Positions 6,768 through 15,248 of a stretch of DNA of 64,000 bases are shown in pieces. Source of the DNA: Planctomycetota bacterium (lineage in GTDB: Bacteria > Planctomycetota > Planctomycetia > Gemmatales > HRBIN36). A program made the translations under genes and the position numbers. Where the stretch lies: assembly GCA_014584395.1 (NCBI GenBank), contig JACTMY010000018.1, positions 156,342 to 220,341 on the forward strand, in the 5' to 3' direction. The notes beneath the pieces are model-generated. The model worked only from the letters and a program-made list of their open reading frames with translations, did no database searches and was not told the DNA's origin. How positions within the stretch are numbered: position 1 is the first letter of the stretch; the number at the start of each line of letters is the position of its first letter.

Positions 6768-9287
6768 ATGAAAGCCGCGGTTGCCATGCGACCTCCCAGC
6801 CAACCTTCCCTACTGGAACCCTTCATGAGGCAGCGCATCACGATCGAATCCATCTGCAAGGGAATCTGCCTGGCCCTGGCCATCTGGCTGGGGTTGCACG
6901 TGTTCAACTGGCCAGCCTTGCTCGTCTATGTGTCGCTCCCCATCTTGGGCATGGCAATGGGTCTCGTTTGGCTGACGCGGTCCATGGCCCCCCTCGACGT
7001 GCGGTCCAAGGCAACCTTGAATGGCCCATTGAAACTTTTTTGCACGGCCTTGGATCGGCCGTTGCCCATCATCCTGGGAACCACGCTGGGAATGATCCTC
7101 GCTGGCATCCTGCTGATCTTCTGGCAACAAGCGCTGCCGGCCTGGCAGGGTGGACTGGCCCTGCTCCTGGGAGGTCTCATCGGCTGGAGCCTGACCAGCT
7201 TGCCTGCCACGGTCCATCCCTGGCTGCGGCTATTGGCGGCCGTGGCGATCATGGGCGGAATCGCCGCCTGTTTGCATTGGGCAGGGAAGCTGAATGCCGC
7301 TACGGAAACCGCCTGGCTGAGCGGGTGGGCCTTGCTGCTGGCCTCGCCGCTGTTGGGTTGGCTAAGCTCCCTGGGAGAGAGAGACGAAACGGAACTGGAG
7401 CTTGCCGGGGCCGCCCTGACGTTGGGCCTGGCCATTTGGCTTCTGGTGCCGGAAACGATGCGGCTCCTGGCCGTGGCGCTGCCGTTGATCTTCTTGACGG
7501 CCTACGTGAGAAACGGGTTGAAACCCTGGCTGGCCTTCAAGCATACGCTGCGCGGCTGGAGCGCGATCCAGGCCGGGGACCATTTGAAAGCCTTTCAGAC
7601 GCTCCGCCAGGCCATCCATCATGCCCCGCGGAACGCCGATGCGCAGGCGGCCTATTGGCACGTGCATCGGCAGATCAGCCCGCAGGAATTGCTCCATCAG
7701 CCCCGCTTGCTGGCGTTCATCGATTTCGATTTGTGCCTGCAGCGCGTGAAGGGGCTGCTGCTGCAGTCGAGCGCCCCCGCCGCCGATCAGATTCAGGAAG
7801 CGCTGCAGTTGCTCCAGCTCATTCTCGATCAGCGGCCGCATTGGCAGCCGGTGGTCTTTTACTGGCGGGCCGTGGCGCACGCTCATGCCGGCGAACTGGA
7901 CAAGGCCGCGGATGAATTGAAGACGCTCCTCACGGAGCCGCATTACAGCCCCGAACAGCTCGAAACCCGCCAGTCCGTGCACCTCCTGGCCTGGCAGTTG
8001 GCGTTGATGCTCCATCCCGGACTGCGGCAAAGGGTGGGCGACGTCCTGCTCCGCGAAGGCTATCGCATGAAAGCGATCGCCGTCGTCGAGGAGGCCCTGG
8101 CCAAGGACCCCGCCGACGCCATCGCCCTGGCCTTGAAGCAGCACCTCTATGCGGACCTCACTGAAGAGGAATACCTCCAAGGCACGGGGGCGGCTGTCGC
8201 GGCCGCCGCGGACGGTCCCAAGCGGTTCGATCATGGCTACTGTTTCGAACTGGGCCAGCAAGCCATTCAGGACCCTTTGCGATGGCGTCTGGGCGTTCGG
8301 TGGCTGCGGATCGCGGCTCATGGCCAACCGCGCTCCGCGCCGGCGCTCTTTCAGCAGATCGCTCAAGCGGCTGAGGCCAACGACGACCCTGCCCTCGCCG
8401 CCGAGGCTTGGCGGTTGGTCAAGGCCTGGGGAAAGCGGCTCGGTCCGGATCAGCTTTCCGAGACTTCGCGGGAAGCCTATTTTCAAACCGTCAAGCGGCT
8501 GGCGGACGAGGCGATAGCCAAGGAGCAATGGGAAGCCGCCCTGGAACATCTCACGCTGTACATGACCTCGCCGCAGAGCGGCGCGGAAACGTTGCGGCAG
8601 ATCACGGAGTTGTACGAACGCATCGGCGATGTTCCCCGAGCGCTGGTGAGCAATGCCCAGTGCCTCGTCTATGACGCCAGGCATCCGCTGCATCTCGAAC
8701 GGCAGGATAAGTATTATTACTCGCTCACTCCCGACATGGCCAAGCGGCATGAAAGCCTGCTGAAGTCCGCTTTCGACGTGGGCTATTGCCTGCGGAAGGG
8801 CCGCGAATTGCTGGATCATCGCCAGAGCGGCCCCGAGCAAGTGGACTGGGCGCTGCACCTGGCCTTGTTAGCCGGGGCGATGGAGCCAAGGTCGGTGTCG
8901 GCCCACGTCTTGGCGGGACGGTGCCGCTTACGGCGCGGCGAGATCGATGCCGCGCGCGACTTGCTCGAATTCGCCCGGCAAACGGCGGAGGGGCAATGGA
9001 CCCAGCACGATAGCGAGGAGGATTGGCACCTGGCCCATCGCCTGCTCGGCGATTTATACTTGGAGCAAGGCCAACCGGAACAGGCCATCGCTTGCTTCAC
9101 GGTTTACCGCAAAGCCCCGCAGAGCGGTGCGGCCACGCTCTACAAGATGGGGCAAGCCTATGAAGCCCTCGGCGATCTGAAACGCGCCATCACCTGCTTC
9201 GAGCACGTCGGCATTTACGACAATCCCCTGGCCCCCGAAGCCCGCTCAGCCATCGCGCGGCTGAAAGCCCAAATGACCCCGTCGTGA
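6768..9287 (+). CDS. large membrane protein with C-terminal TPR repeats
   Basis: I do not recognise a named family. The first third (about residues 20-290) is very hydrophobic, with roughly eight membrane segments, some in pairs (GICLALAIWLGLHVF, ILGTTLGMILAGILLIF). The remaining 500 residues are helical and rich in Ala, Leu and Gln with TPR-like units, clearest near the C-terminus (LYLEQGQPEQAIACF, LYKMGQAYEALGDLKRAI). A TPR domain anchored by many membrane helices suggests a scaffold or assembly platform at the inner membrane. The gene lies between a sugar-phosphate transferase and an O-acyltransferase, so a part in polysaccharide assembly is plausible but not shown. A TATAAT at 6759-6764 overlaps the start region, so ATG 6786 or 6825 are alternatives to 6768. 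Confidence 0.75.
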   Translation: MKAAVAMRPPSQPSLLEPFMRQRITIESICKGICLALAIWLGLHVFNWPALLVYVSLPILGMAMGLVWLTRSMAPLDVRSKATLNGPLKLFCTALDRPLPIILGTTLGMILAGILLIFWQQALPAWQGGLALLLGGLIGWSLTSLPATVHPWLRLLAAVAIMGGIAACLHWAGKLNAATETAWLSGWALLLASPLLGWLSSLGERDETELELAGAALTLGLAIWLLVPETMRLLAVALPLIFLTAYVRNGLKPWLAFKHTLRGWSAIQAGDHLKAFQTLRQAIHHAPRNADAQAAYWHVHRQISPQELLHQPRLLAFIDFDLCLQRVKGLLLQSSAPAADQIQEALQLLQLILDQRPHWQPVVFYWRAVAHAHAGELDKAADELKTLLTEPHYSPEQLETRQSVHLLAWQLALMLHPGLRQRVGDVLLREGYRMKAIAVVEEALAKDPADAIALALKQHLYADLTEEEYLQGTGAAVAAAADGPKRFDHGYCFELGQQAIQDPLRWRLGVRWLRIAAHGQPRSAPALFQQIAQAAEANDDPALAAEAWRLVKAWGKRLGPDQLSETSREAYFQTVKRLADEAIAKEQWEAALEHLTLYMTSPQSGAETLRQITELYERIGDVPRALVSNAQCLVYDARHPLHLERQDKYYYSLTPDMAKRHESLLKSAFDVGYCLRKGRELLDHRQSGPEQVDWALHLALLAGAMEPRSVSAHVLAGRCRLRRGEIDAARDLLEFARQTAEGQWTQHDSEEDWHLAHRLLGDLYLEQGQPEQAIACFTVYRKAPQSGAATLYKMGQAYEALGDLKRAITCFEHVGIYDNPLAPEARSAIARLKAQMTPS

Positions 9288-9469
9288 GGCCGCCTATCCC
9301 AATTGAACGGATGACCACCGGTCGCGGCCGACTTGATCTTGCTCCCTTTTGGGCTTTCAAGGCATAATTCCGCCTTGGAGAGCCAGGCCGGATGCCCGGC
9401 CATGTCCTCATGGCCGATCCGGGACGGGCTTCCTCTTCATGGATGATTTCTTCGAGCAAGGCTGCTCTT

Positions 9470-10921
9470 ATGCTGTTTCATGACACGCAGTTCATTCTCT
9501 TTTTTGTCGCCGTCTTTTTGATCTACTGGGCGATCCACCACCTGCGCACGCCGCGGGTGTTGTTTCTGCTCGCGGCCAGCTACCTGTTTTACATGGGCTG
9601 GAATGCCAAATACGCCCTCCTGATCGGCTTCCAGACCATCAGCGATTATTACATCGCCTACTGGCTGCATCGCCTGGAGAATCAGCGGGCGCGCAAGGCC
9701 CTCGTGGCCGCCAGCGTGATCATCAACCTGTCGATCTTGTCGCTCTTCAAATATTTCGGCTTCTTCGCCGAGACGGTGCAAGAGATCGGGCGCTGGTTTG
9801 GCTGGGAGGTGATCCCGGCGCGGCTCAACGTGCTGTTGCCCGTCGGCATTTCCTTTTACACCTTTCAATGCCTGAGCTACACGTTCGACGTCTACTATCG
9901 CAAGATTCAGCCCGCCCGGAACCTGGCGGAGTTTGCCCTGGCCATCGCCTTTTTCCCGCAGCTCGTGGCCGGGCCGATCGTCCGCGGGGCGCAGTTTCTG
10001 CCCCAACTCGAAAGCACGCCGCGCTTCAACCTGGAGCAGTTCCGCTCCGGGCTGCAGCTTTTCTTCATCGGCTTGATCAAGAAGGTCGTCATTGCCGACA
10101 CCTTGGCGGAGATGATCGTCGATCCGGCCTTCAAATCCCCCGCCCTGGCCAGCGGCCCCCATCTGCTGCTGGCGATCTATGCCTATGCGTTTCAAATTTT
10201 CTGCGACTTCGCCGCCTATTCGGACATGGCCATGGGCACGGCGCGGATGCTCGGTTATGAGCTGCCCCTCAATTTCAATTTGCCCTATCGCGCCCAGGAT
10301 TTGCGCGAATTCTGGCGCCGCTGGCACATTTCGCTGTCCACGTTCCTGCGCGATTACCTCTACATCCCCCTGGGCGGCAATCGCGGCAACTTGTTCAAGA
10401 CCTGCCGCAATTTGATGATCACCATGCTCCTGGGCGGCCTTTGGCACGGCGCGGCTTGGACCTTTGTCCTGTGGGGCTTTTACCACGGGCTGCTGCTCGT
10501 CCTGCAGCATCTTTGGGACGCCTGGCGCGGCACGCAGCCGGCCGCCCCCGACCCGGATGAAAACGATCAAGCCTGGTGTTCTTCCTGGGGGGCGCTGCTC
10601 CGCGTTGGCATCACGTTTCATCTCGTCTGCCTGGGCTGGCTCTTCTTCCGCGCCCAAAGCTTCGCCGACATCAGCTTGATCCTCTCCCGCATTCTGTCCT
10701 GGGCGCCGGGCACGGCGGAAGTCTTCATCCGCGAACGAGGACTGTGGTTCATGTTGCTGGCCGCGCTGATGCACTTCATGCCGCGCCATTGGGTGCGCTC
10801 AGCGAGCGGCTGGATCGCGCGGCGGTCCCCTGAATTTCAAGGCGCCATGGCGGCCCTCTTGATCGGCCTAATGGGCATTTTCGCTACGAGCAATCATCCC
10901 TTCATTTACTTCCAATTTTAG
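9470..10921 (+). CDS. MBOAT-family O-acyltransferase (AlgI-like)
   Basis: AlgI-type MBOAT proteins move acyl groups, usually acetyl, across the inner membrane for O-acetylation of exported polysaccharides. The 483-residue product is a polytopic membrane protein with the family core: FFPQLVAGPIVR, DLREFWRRWHISLSTFLRDY (His286) and the invariant catalytic histidine in GGLWHGAAWTF (His326). ATG 9470 is chosen because MLFHDTQFILFF is the usual family start; an open frame runs back to 9392. The next gene starts 14 bases after the stop and encodes an SGNH-like protein, the normal partner that receives the acyl group in the periplasm. Together they look like a polysaccharide O-acetylation pair. Confidence 0.92.
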   Translation: MLFHDTQFILFFVAVFLIYWAIHHLRTPRVLFLLAASYLFYMGWNAKYALLIGFQTISDYYIAYWLHRLENQRARKALVAASVIINLSILSLFKYFGFFAETVQEIGRWFGWEVIPARLNVLLPVGISFYTFQCLSYTFDVYYRKIQPARNLAEFALAIAFFPQLVAGPIVRGAQFLPQLESTPRFNLEQFRSGLQLFFIGLIKKVVIADTLAEMIVDPAFKSPALASGPHLLLAIYAYAFQIFCDFAAYSDMAMGTARMLGYELPLNFNLPYRAQDLREFWRRWHISLSTFLRDYLYIPLGGNRGNLFKTCRNLMITMLLGGLWHGAAWTFVLWGFYHGLLLVLQHLWDAWRGTQPAAPDPDENDQAWCSSWGALLRVGITFHLVCLGWLFFRAQSFADISLILSRILSWAPGTAEVFIRERGLWFMLLAALMHFMPRHWVRSASGWIARRSPEFQGAMAALLIGLMGIFATSNHPFIYFQF

Positions 10922-10935
10922 GGCGAGCTGACCTC

Positions 10936-12066
10936 ATGACGCAGTTGCAACAAGCCTCGCGGTTTCGCTTCCTCCCCTCGGGCAAATGGGTGCGGCGGCC
11001 CGTCGAACTGACGCCCAGGAAAAAAGCCATCCGCTACCTTTGCCGCCTGGCGGCAGCCTTTACAGCGCTCATGATCGGCAGCTATCTCTTCGTCGAAGCG
11101 GCCGGGCTGCGCTTCTGCCAACCCTGGACCATGCAGATGATGCACAAGGTGCGTTACTTTCAGACCGAGGTGCATCATCCCGAAGTGGTCTACGTGGGCA
11201 CGTCGCAAATCCATAACAGCGTCATGCCCATGGTCATCGCGGAGGAAGCACAAACCCTCGGGCAGCGGATCGGCGTGCAGCACAACCTCGCCGTGCCCGG
11301 GGCGGACGTCGAGATTAGCTGGGTGCTCGCCCGCGATCTGTTGGTCGGGGAGAAACGTCCCAGGGTGCTCGTCGTCGGCGTCTTTCCGCTCATCCTGTCC
11401 AGGGAACATCGGGGGTCGGAGTTTTTCCCCCGCTATGGCTCATTCACCGACGTGGCCGACCGTGTCTGGCACGGCGAAGCGTCGCTCAGCGATTTGGGCA
11501 TGGTCAGCCGCCGGGGGTTGGAGAATCTGTTGCAGCTTCCCTTCTATCGCTTGCGCAAGGTGCTCCCGGGCTACAAAGCGGAGTTCCTCGCCGAAAGCCA
11601 AGGCGGCTCGTGGGTGCCGCGGATGCTCGATCAGCCCGCCCAGCGGACGGATGAGGAATGGCAGCGCGTCCTCACCAACATCAACCGCGGCGACCTGAGC
11701 CAGATGACCTTCGGCGACGACACGCGCCCGGCCCGCATCCTCAAGCAATTTCGGGACCTGGCGCGTGAGCGGGGCATGGAGTTGATCATCGTTCTGCCGC
11801 CGCAGCGTTTGGAAGCGGCCGCCTTCTATCAGCGCTATCACGATTGGATGAACGACTTTTGCCAGCGCGAGGGGATTCGCTACCTCAACTGCAACGACGA
11901 ACGCGCTTACGGACGGGACGATTTCGTCGATCCCTATCACCTCAACGTTCGGGGTGCAATGAAGTTCAGCCGCACCTTGGCCCCGCACGTGCTGCAAGCG
12001 TTGGCCCGCTCCCATCAAGCCGACAGGGCGAACCCATCCTCCTCGGCAGGGGTCCATTCGGAGTGA
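10936..12066 (+). CDS. membrane-anchored SGNH-like acyltransferase (AlgJ/AlgX/DltD-like partner of the MBOAT)
   Basis: The 376-residue product has one N-terminal membrane anchor (about 37-57) and a periplasmic domain. YVGTSQIHNS places a serine (Ser90) in the position of the SGNH block-I nucleophile. The C-terminal DPYHLNVRGAMKFS gives the block-V Asp332 and His335 two residues apart, completing a plausible Ser-His-Asp triad. The gene is 14 bases downstream of the MBOAT gene and surely co-transcribed. In alginate and related systems the MBOAT hands acetyl to such a protein, which esterifies the polymer. The catalytic reading is from motifs; the polymer acted on is unknown. Confidence 0.72.
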   Translation: MTQLQQASRFRFLPSGKWVRRPVELTPRKKAIRYLCRLAAAFTALMIGSYLFVEAAGLRFCQPWTMQMMHKVRYFQTEVHHPEVVYVGTSQIHNSVMPMVIAEEAQTLGQRIGVQHNLAVPGADVEISWVLARDLLVGEKRPRVLVVGVFPLILSREHRGSEFFPRYGSFTDVADRVWHGEASLSDLGMVSRRGLENLLQLPFYRLRKVLPGYKAEFLAESQGGSWVPRMLDQPAQRTDEEWQRVLTNINRGDLSQMTFGDDTRPARILKQFRDLARERGMELIIVLPPQRLEAAAFYQRYHDWMNDFCQREGIRYLNCNDERAYGRDDFVDPYHLNVRGAMKFSRTLAPHVLQALARSHQADRANPSSSAGVHSE

Positions 12067-12110
12067 GCGCCGCCGGGCGACTGGCAAGCGTTGGGTGGCA
12101 AGAAGTGCTG

Positions 12111-12863
12111 TTAGGGCTTTTTCATCGACCAGGTCCAATGATGGTCCGAAGTGGCCTGCACGACGTCGCCATAAAATCCAAACGCTTCGGCCCAGCTTCG
12201 GACCTCTTCCAACGTGTAGGCTTGATGCAAAACCTCTTCCCACTCGGCTCGGCGTTCGGCGTCATGACTGAGCGAAGCATCGGCCAAGAGGTGGGCTAAT
12301 TGGGCATCCTCCGCGGGCCGCATGAAATCACGGAGATAAAGGACGCCGCCCGGGACCAAGACGCGGAGCGCCTCGGACAAGAAGCCAGCCACGTCGGGCT
12401 GTTGATGAAAATAGCCCAAGGAGACCACGGCGGCCTGCGACCCCGCGGGCAAGGCAATGCCTTGACCTTGCCAGGAGTGCAACGTCACCGTCATCGGCTG
12501 CGGCTCCAGGTGCAGATGCAGGCGGAGATTGGCCAGGGCTTGCGGATCATGATCCACGATGCCGCATTGGAGCGGCCGCACGTGCTGGAGGAGGGACGAC
12601 AGAGATGCATGGGTCACGTAGCCCAAGACCAGGCACGGACGGGCGCTCGGACCGCGCCGGGCCAGGTCGCGCCAGGCCGCCTCGGCATCAAGCAGCCCCG
12701 CCGAGGGTCTTCGCCACCGAGCCTGCCCCTGCTGATCGGCCAAAGGCAGAATGCCATGCAGGGGAGCCGTCCAATCCTTCCGCCCCAACGTGCAGCGGCG
12801 GTGATCCATCACGTGCATCATGCGGTTATTACCGTGGTCAAGGGAATAGGCAAGGCCCGCCAA
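12111..12863 (-). CDS. divergent class I SAM-dependent methyltransferase
   Basis: The 250-residue product looks like a Rossmann methyltransferase. Residues about 76-115 hold a weak motif I (CLVLGYVTHASLSSLL) and an acidic strand end (GIVDHDPQALANLR). Later come AAVVSLGYFHQQPDV, the post-I/motif IV region, and EALRVLVPGGVLYLRDF, the common motif preceding strand 5. The glycine-rich loop is poorer than usual (GYVTHA instead of GxGxG), so SAM binding is likely but not certain. The substrate cannot be told. It ends 45 bases from the convergent SGNH gene. The start may be one of several early methionines (12863, 12821, 12818). Confidence 0.65.
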   Translation of the reverse strand: MAGLAYSLDHGNNRMMHVMDHRRCTLGRKDWTAPLHGILPLADQQGQARWRRPSAGLLDAEAAWRDLARRGPSARPCLVLGYVTHASLSSLLQHVRPLQCGIVDHDPQALANLRLHLHLEPQPMTVTLHSWQGQGIALPAGSQAAVVSLGYFHQQPDVAGFLSEALRVLVPGGVLYLRDFMRPAEDAQLAHLLADASLSHDAERRAEWEEVLHQAYTLEEVRSWAEAFGFYGDVVQATSDHHWTWSMKKP

Positions 12864-12880
12864 GGGGGCTCAAGGTTGAC

Positions 12881-12908
12881 TTGACCCTCATGGTAGGCTC
12901 TATATCAT
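12881..12908 (+). promoter_or_regulatory. promoter of tRNA-Gln
   Basis: TTGACC (12881-12886) and TATCAT (12903-12908) are 16 bases apart, about 50 bases upstream of the tRNA. A 7-base-pair hairpin, CAAGTTG/CAACTTG (12934-12951), lies in the precursor leader. Confidence 0.5.
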
Positions 12909-12957
12909 CTCAAAGGATTTACTCTTATCGGCACAAGTTGGAGCCAACTTGAGCCAT

Positions 12958-13029
12958 TACCCCGTGGTGTAACTGGTAACACTAGGGATTTTGGTTCCCT
13001 CATTCCTGGTTCGAATCCAGGCGGGGTAA
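12958..13029 (+). tRNA. tRNA-Gln (anticodon TTG)
   Basis: This is a complete 72-base cloverleaf. Acceptor TACCCCG pairs with CGGGGTA, discriminator A. D arm is GTG...CAC. The anticodon stem AGGGA/TCCCT encloses loop TTTTGGT with anticodon TTG, reading CAA. T arm is CCTGG-TTCGAAT-CCAGG. CCA is not encoded. Remains of a restriction-modification operon begin directly downstream. Confidence 0.96.
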
Positions 13030-13061
13030 ATCCTATCGCTTTGGTCGACGACGATTGCGGC

Positions 13062-13202
13062 TCATCGTTTGCATCCGCACGCAGCCACCGCCCTTTGTTG
13101 CCCGAAGTCGATCTCCGGCCCGGTCGCGACGGCGTTGCCCAGCCCGGCTAGCCAATCAAAGGCGGCTTCTTCGGCGACGGATGCGGTGAAGCCTTGCTGC
13201 AT
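13062..13202 (-). pseudogene. remnant of the type I restriction endonuclease subunit HsdR (N-terminus only)
   Basis: Read leftward, this 46-codon frame gives SVAEEAAFDWLAGLGNAV and ATGPEIDFG, which resembles the start of HsdR proteins (an E-x-A-A-x-x-WL-x-x-LGY-x-V-x-x-GP-x-I pattern), then loses similarity and stops at 13062. HsdR is normally about 1000 residues, so over 95% is gone. In-frame codons continue upstream of the ATG to about 13223, where a cluster of short repeats begins. It lies downstream of a broken fic gene and an hsdS tail on the same strand, in the order of many hsdM-hsdS-fic-hsdR operons. The assignment rests on one short stretch. Confidence 0.55.
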
Positions 13203-13225
13203 AGCGAGATCCAATTCGAGTCCAG

Positions 13226-13363
13226 TTTGTGTCTCACCTATTCATGTCAACCAGATTTGTGCCTCACGATTAGCCGATTCGTGAGACACAAGCCCATTTG
13301 TACATCACAGAATGGCACTTCATGATGTACAAAGCGGCTTGTGGCTAATCTGTGATGTTCAAA
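13226..13363. repeat. cluster of six related 12-base repeats in alternating orientation
   Basis: Copies: TTTGTGTCTCAC (13226-13237), TTTGTGCCTCAC (13256-13267), reverse TTGTGTCTCAC (13281-13291), TTTGTACATCAC (13297-13308), reverse TTTGTACATCA (13323-13333) and reverse TTTGAACATCAC (13352-13363). They form nested inverted repeats with arms of 11 bases. The last overlaps the stop codon of the broken fic gene. They could be terminal repeats left by insertion elements or operator half-sites. A relative, CTTGTGTCTCAG, occurs at 1874-1885 and 26377-26388 (in reverse). Confidence 0.75.
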
Positions 13364-14461
13364 ACACATCCCGACCCTCGGCGATGTTCAGAAGTTCCGA
13401 AAAGGCCAAGACGGTTGGGCGACGGCCGCGGCCCGGTTCCACTTCCCGCAACATTCCATTTTCCTTGGCCAGCCGAGCGATGCGTTCGGCGGTCGGCTTA
13501 GGGATGTCTGCACAGGCGACGAAATCCGGTGTCTTGAAGATCGGCTTGCTAAAGAACCAGTCCAAGGCCCGGATGGCGTACTGCGAATGCATCAGATTGA
13601 CAAACCAGTCCTTTCTTCGCTGGTACAGGTCGAGAATCTTCTGAGCCTTCCCTTCGTTGGTTAGGGCATGCCGTTGCAGAGCCTCCAGAAAGAACCAGCA
13701 CCAGCCGGTCCAGTCGCCATCCCGCGAGACGGCCAACAGGCGGTCGTAGTATTCCTGCCGGTTCGCCTCCAGGTACTCGCTCAGGTAGAACATCGGCGAT
13801 TGCAATAGCTTCCTGTCCGCCAGATACAACGGAATCAGCATCCGCCCGATGCGGCCGTTGCCGTCCAGAAACGGATGCAGCGACTCGAATTCCGCATGAA
13901 TAAGAGCGAGTTGCACCAACCCATCTTGGGTCGATTCGTGGAGATACTTTTCCCAGCGGTCCATGCCCGCTTGGAGTTCTTCCGGGGCGATCGGAACGAA
14001 GCGGGCTTCCTCGAGCGGTCGGCCATAGACGCCGATGTAGTTCGGAATCGGCCCCGCGCCTTGTCGTTGCCCAGCACGCCCGACATGAGGGTTTTGTGCA
14101 GTTCCTTGATCAGCCGATTGCACAAGGGCAGTTCCCGCATTTCGTCCACCGCTTGCCGCATGGACTGGCGGTAGTTCAGCACTTCTTCAATGTCGTCCCG
14201 CTTGCTCGGGTCGAGCGATGAGCCGCCGGCGGCTTCGTTTTGCAAAACCTCGCCCATCGTGGCTTGGGTGCCTTCGATCCGCGATGATAGCACCGCTTCC
14301 TGGGTGGTCAGCGGCGAGAGCAGCACGTCGGCATTGGGAATGGCCGTCAGCAGGCCGTCATAACGGGCCAAAGCTGCATTCGCTGGACCAATGAGTGGAA
14401 CCAGTCGTTCCCAATCCAGCTTGGCCGGAGGGAATTGTCCTATGTGGTAAGGAACTGCCAT
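13359..14461 (-). pseudogene. Fic-domain protein (AMPylase family) disrupted by a frameshift
   Basis: Fic enzymes transfer AMP or related groups to protein targets. The first part (14461 to about 14050) encodes a Fic N-terminal domain (LLTAIPNADVLLSPL, EAVLSSRIEGTQAT with the inhibitory S-x-x-x-E-G-like helix, then LIKELHKTLMSGVLGNDKARG). At about 14050 the frame shifts: NYIGVYGRPLEEARFVPI and everything after it lie in another frame down to TGA at 13359. That part holds the intact active site HPFLDGNGRIGR. Between GRFR and NYIG roughly ten bases seem to be missing, compared with the usual PGxFRxxQNWIG. The ATG overlaps the stop of the hsdS remnant (TGATG), so these were one operon. Confidence 0.85.
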
Positions 14462-14547
14462 CAACCCGCCCTCCCGACGTTCCCCTTGGCGTCCGGCACG
14501 CGCAACTCCCCTCTAATCAGCTTCGGCAACAACGCATCCCGCAACGC
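14461..14547 (-). pseudogene. C-terminal remnant of the type I restriction specificity subunit HsdS
   Basis: The frame ends in ALRDALLPKLIRGELRVPDA, the very common C-terminus of HsdS proteins (final coiled-coil helix and tail). Its TGA overlaps the fic ATG by one base. The open frame extends further upstream to about 14690 but without HsdS similarity I can recognise, so the DNA-recognition domains and the hsdM gene are missing. Confidence 0.6.
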
Positions 14548-15248
14548 CCCAGGCTGCGGGATTGCTTGCCAGTTGCTTTTCCGTGGCACCGTGAAGTGGG
14601 GATCAACCGCAAACCTGCTAAGCAATTCTATTCTCCCAGCGAAAATTTTTAACCCCTTGCATATTAGCCGAGGACTGGAAAGAAAGTGATATTACTCGTT
14701 CAAGTGTCCCCGTTGCCATGGGACTCGATCCATCGCCTGAAAGGACCCGAAAAGAGTATATGCTGTGCAATAAATCGTGCTGCTGGAGTTGCGGTCCGGG
14801 TCATTCGGCGAGGAAAGTGACATGCCCACCTCTGGTGGCATGGCAGCATGCCGGCAGGGTGCGCAGGCGTGCCCGGAGTGGGTTCGGGGGTGTGTGCAAC
14901 CCGGTGCGCGGGGGTGTTCGAGGCGTGTTGCACCCCTCGCTCGCGCTCGGGGCTTGTAATGCAGATTTAACGCGCAGGCGCCAGGGATTTCACGGCGCTG
15001 TAGAAAACACACTTAAGAGATCGATAAGTTGGCACCTGAGGCGATCGCGGTTTGAGGGGAAGTCATCGATCACTCGTTGCCCCTCGTGGCTTGATCATCA
15101 AATACCCCTTACTCGCGCTGTTGGATTTGCTGCTCTGGGGGCGCGGGTTCGGCCCAGGATCGCTTGCAAGCCGTGGGCTTTCGGGTAGAATCCGACCTAA
15201 CCGTGTATCCCTGCGCCACTTATCCCCTGACCATGGAGCCAGCCGAGG
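14548..15248. other. gene-free region before the peptide transporter gene
   Basis: I see no convincing gene in these 700 bases; the open frames present have the biased composition of shadows. A strongly G+C-rich block at about 14820-14960 contains CCCCTCGCTCGCGCTCGGGG (14934-14953), which can fold back on itself and resembles the G+C-rich interspersed elements often seen between planctomycete genes. The right end must carry the promoter of the transporter. Confidence 0.5.

Noticed and set aside
7362..8858. 498-codon frame opposite the TPR membrane protein gene
   Set aside because: Antisense of a longer gene with membrane and TPR features; no ribosome site and no recognisable domain.
9437..10789. 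450-codon frame opposite the MBOAT gene
   Set aside because: Shadow of a gene with invariant MBOAT motifs; composition is extremely polar and repetitive.
14718..15188. 156-codon frame in the gap before the peptide symporter
   Set aside because: Cys/Arg/Gly-rich product across the G+C-rich block, no ribosome site, no domain.
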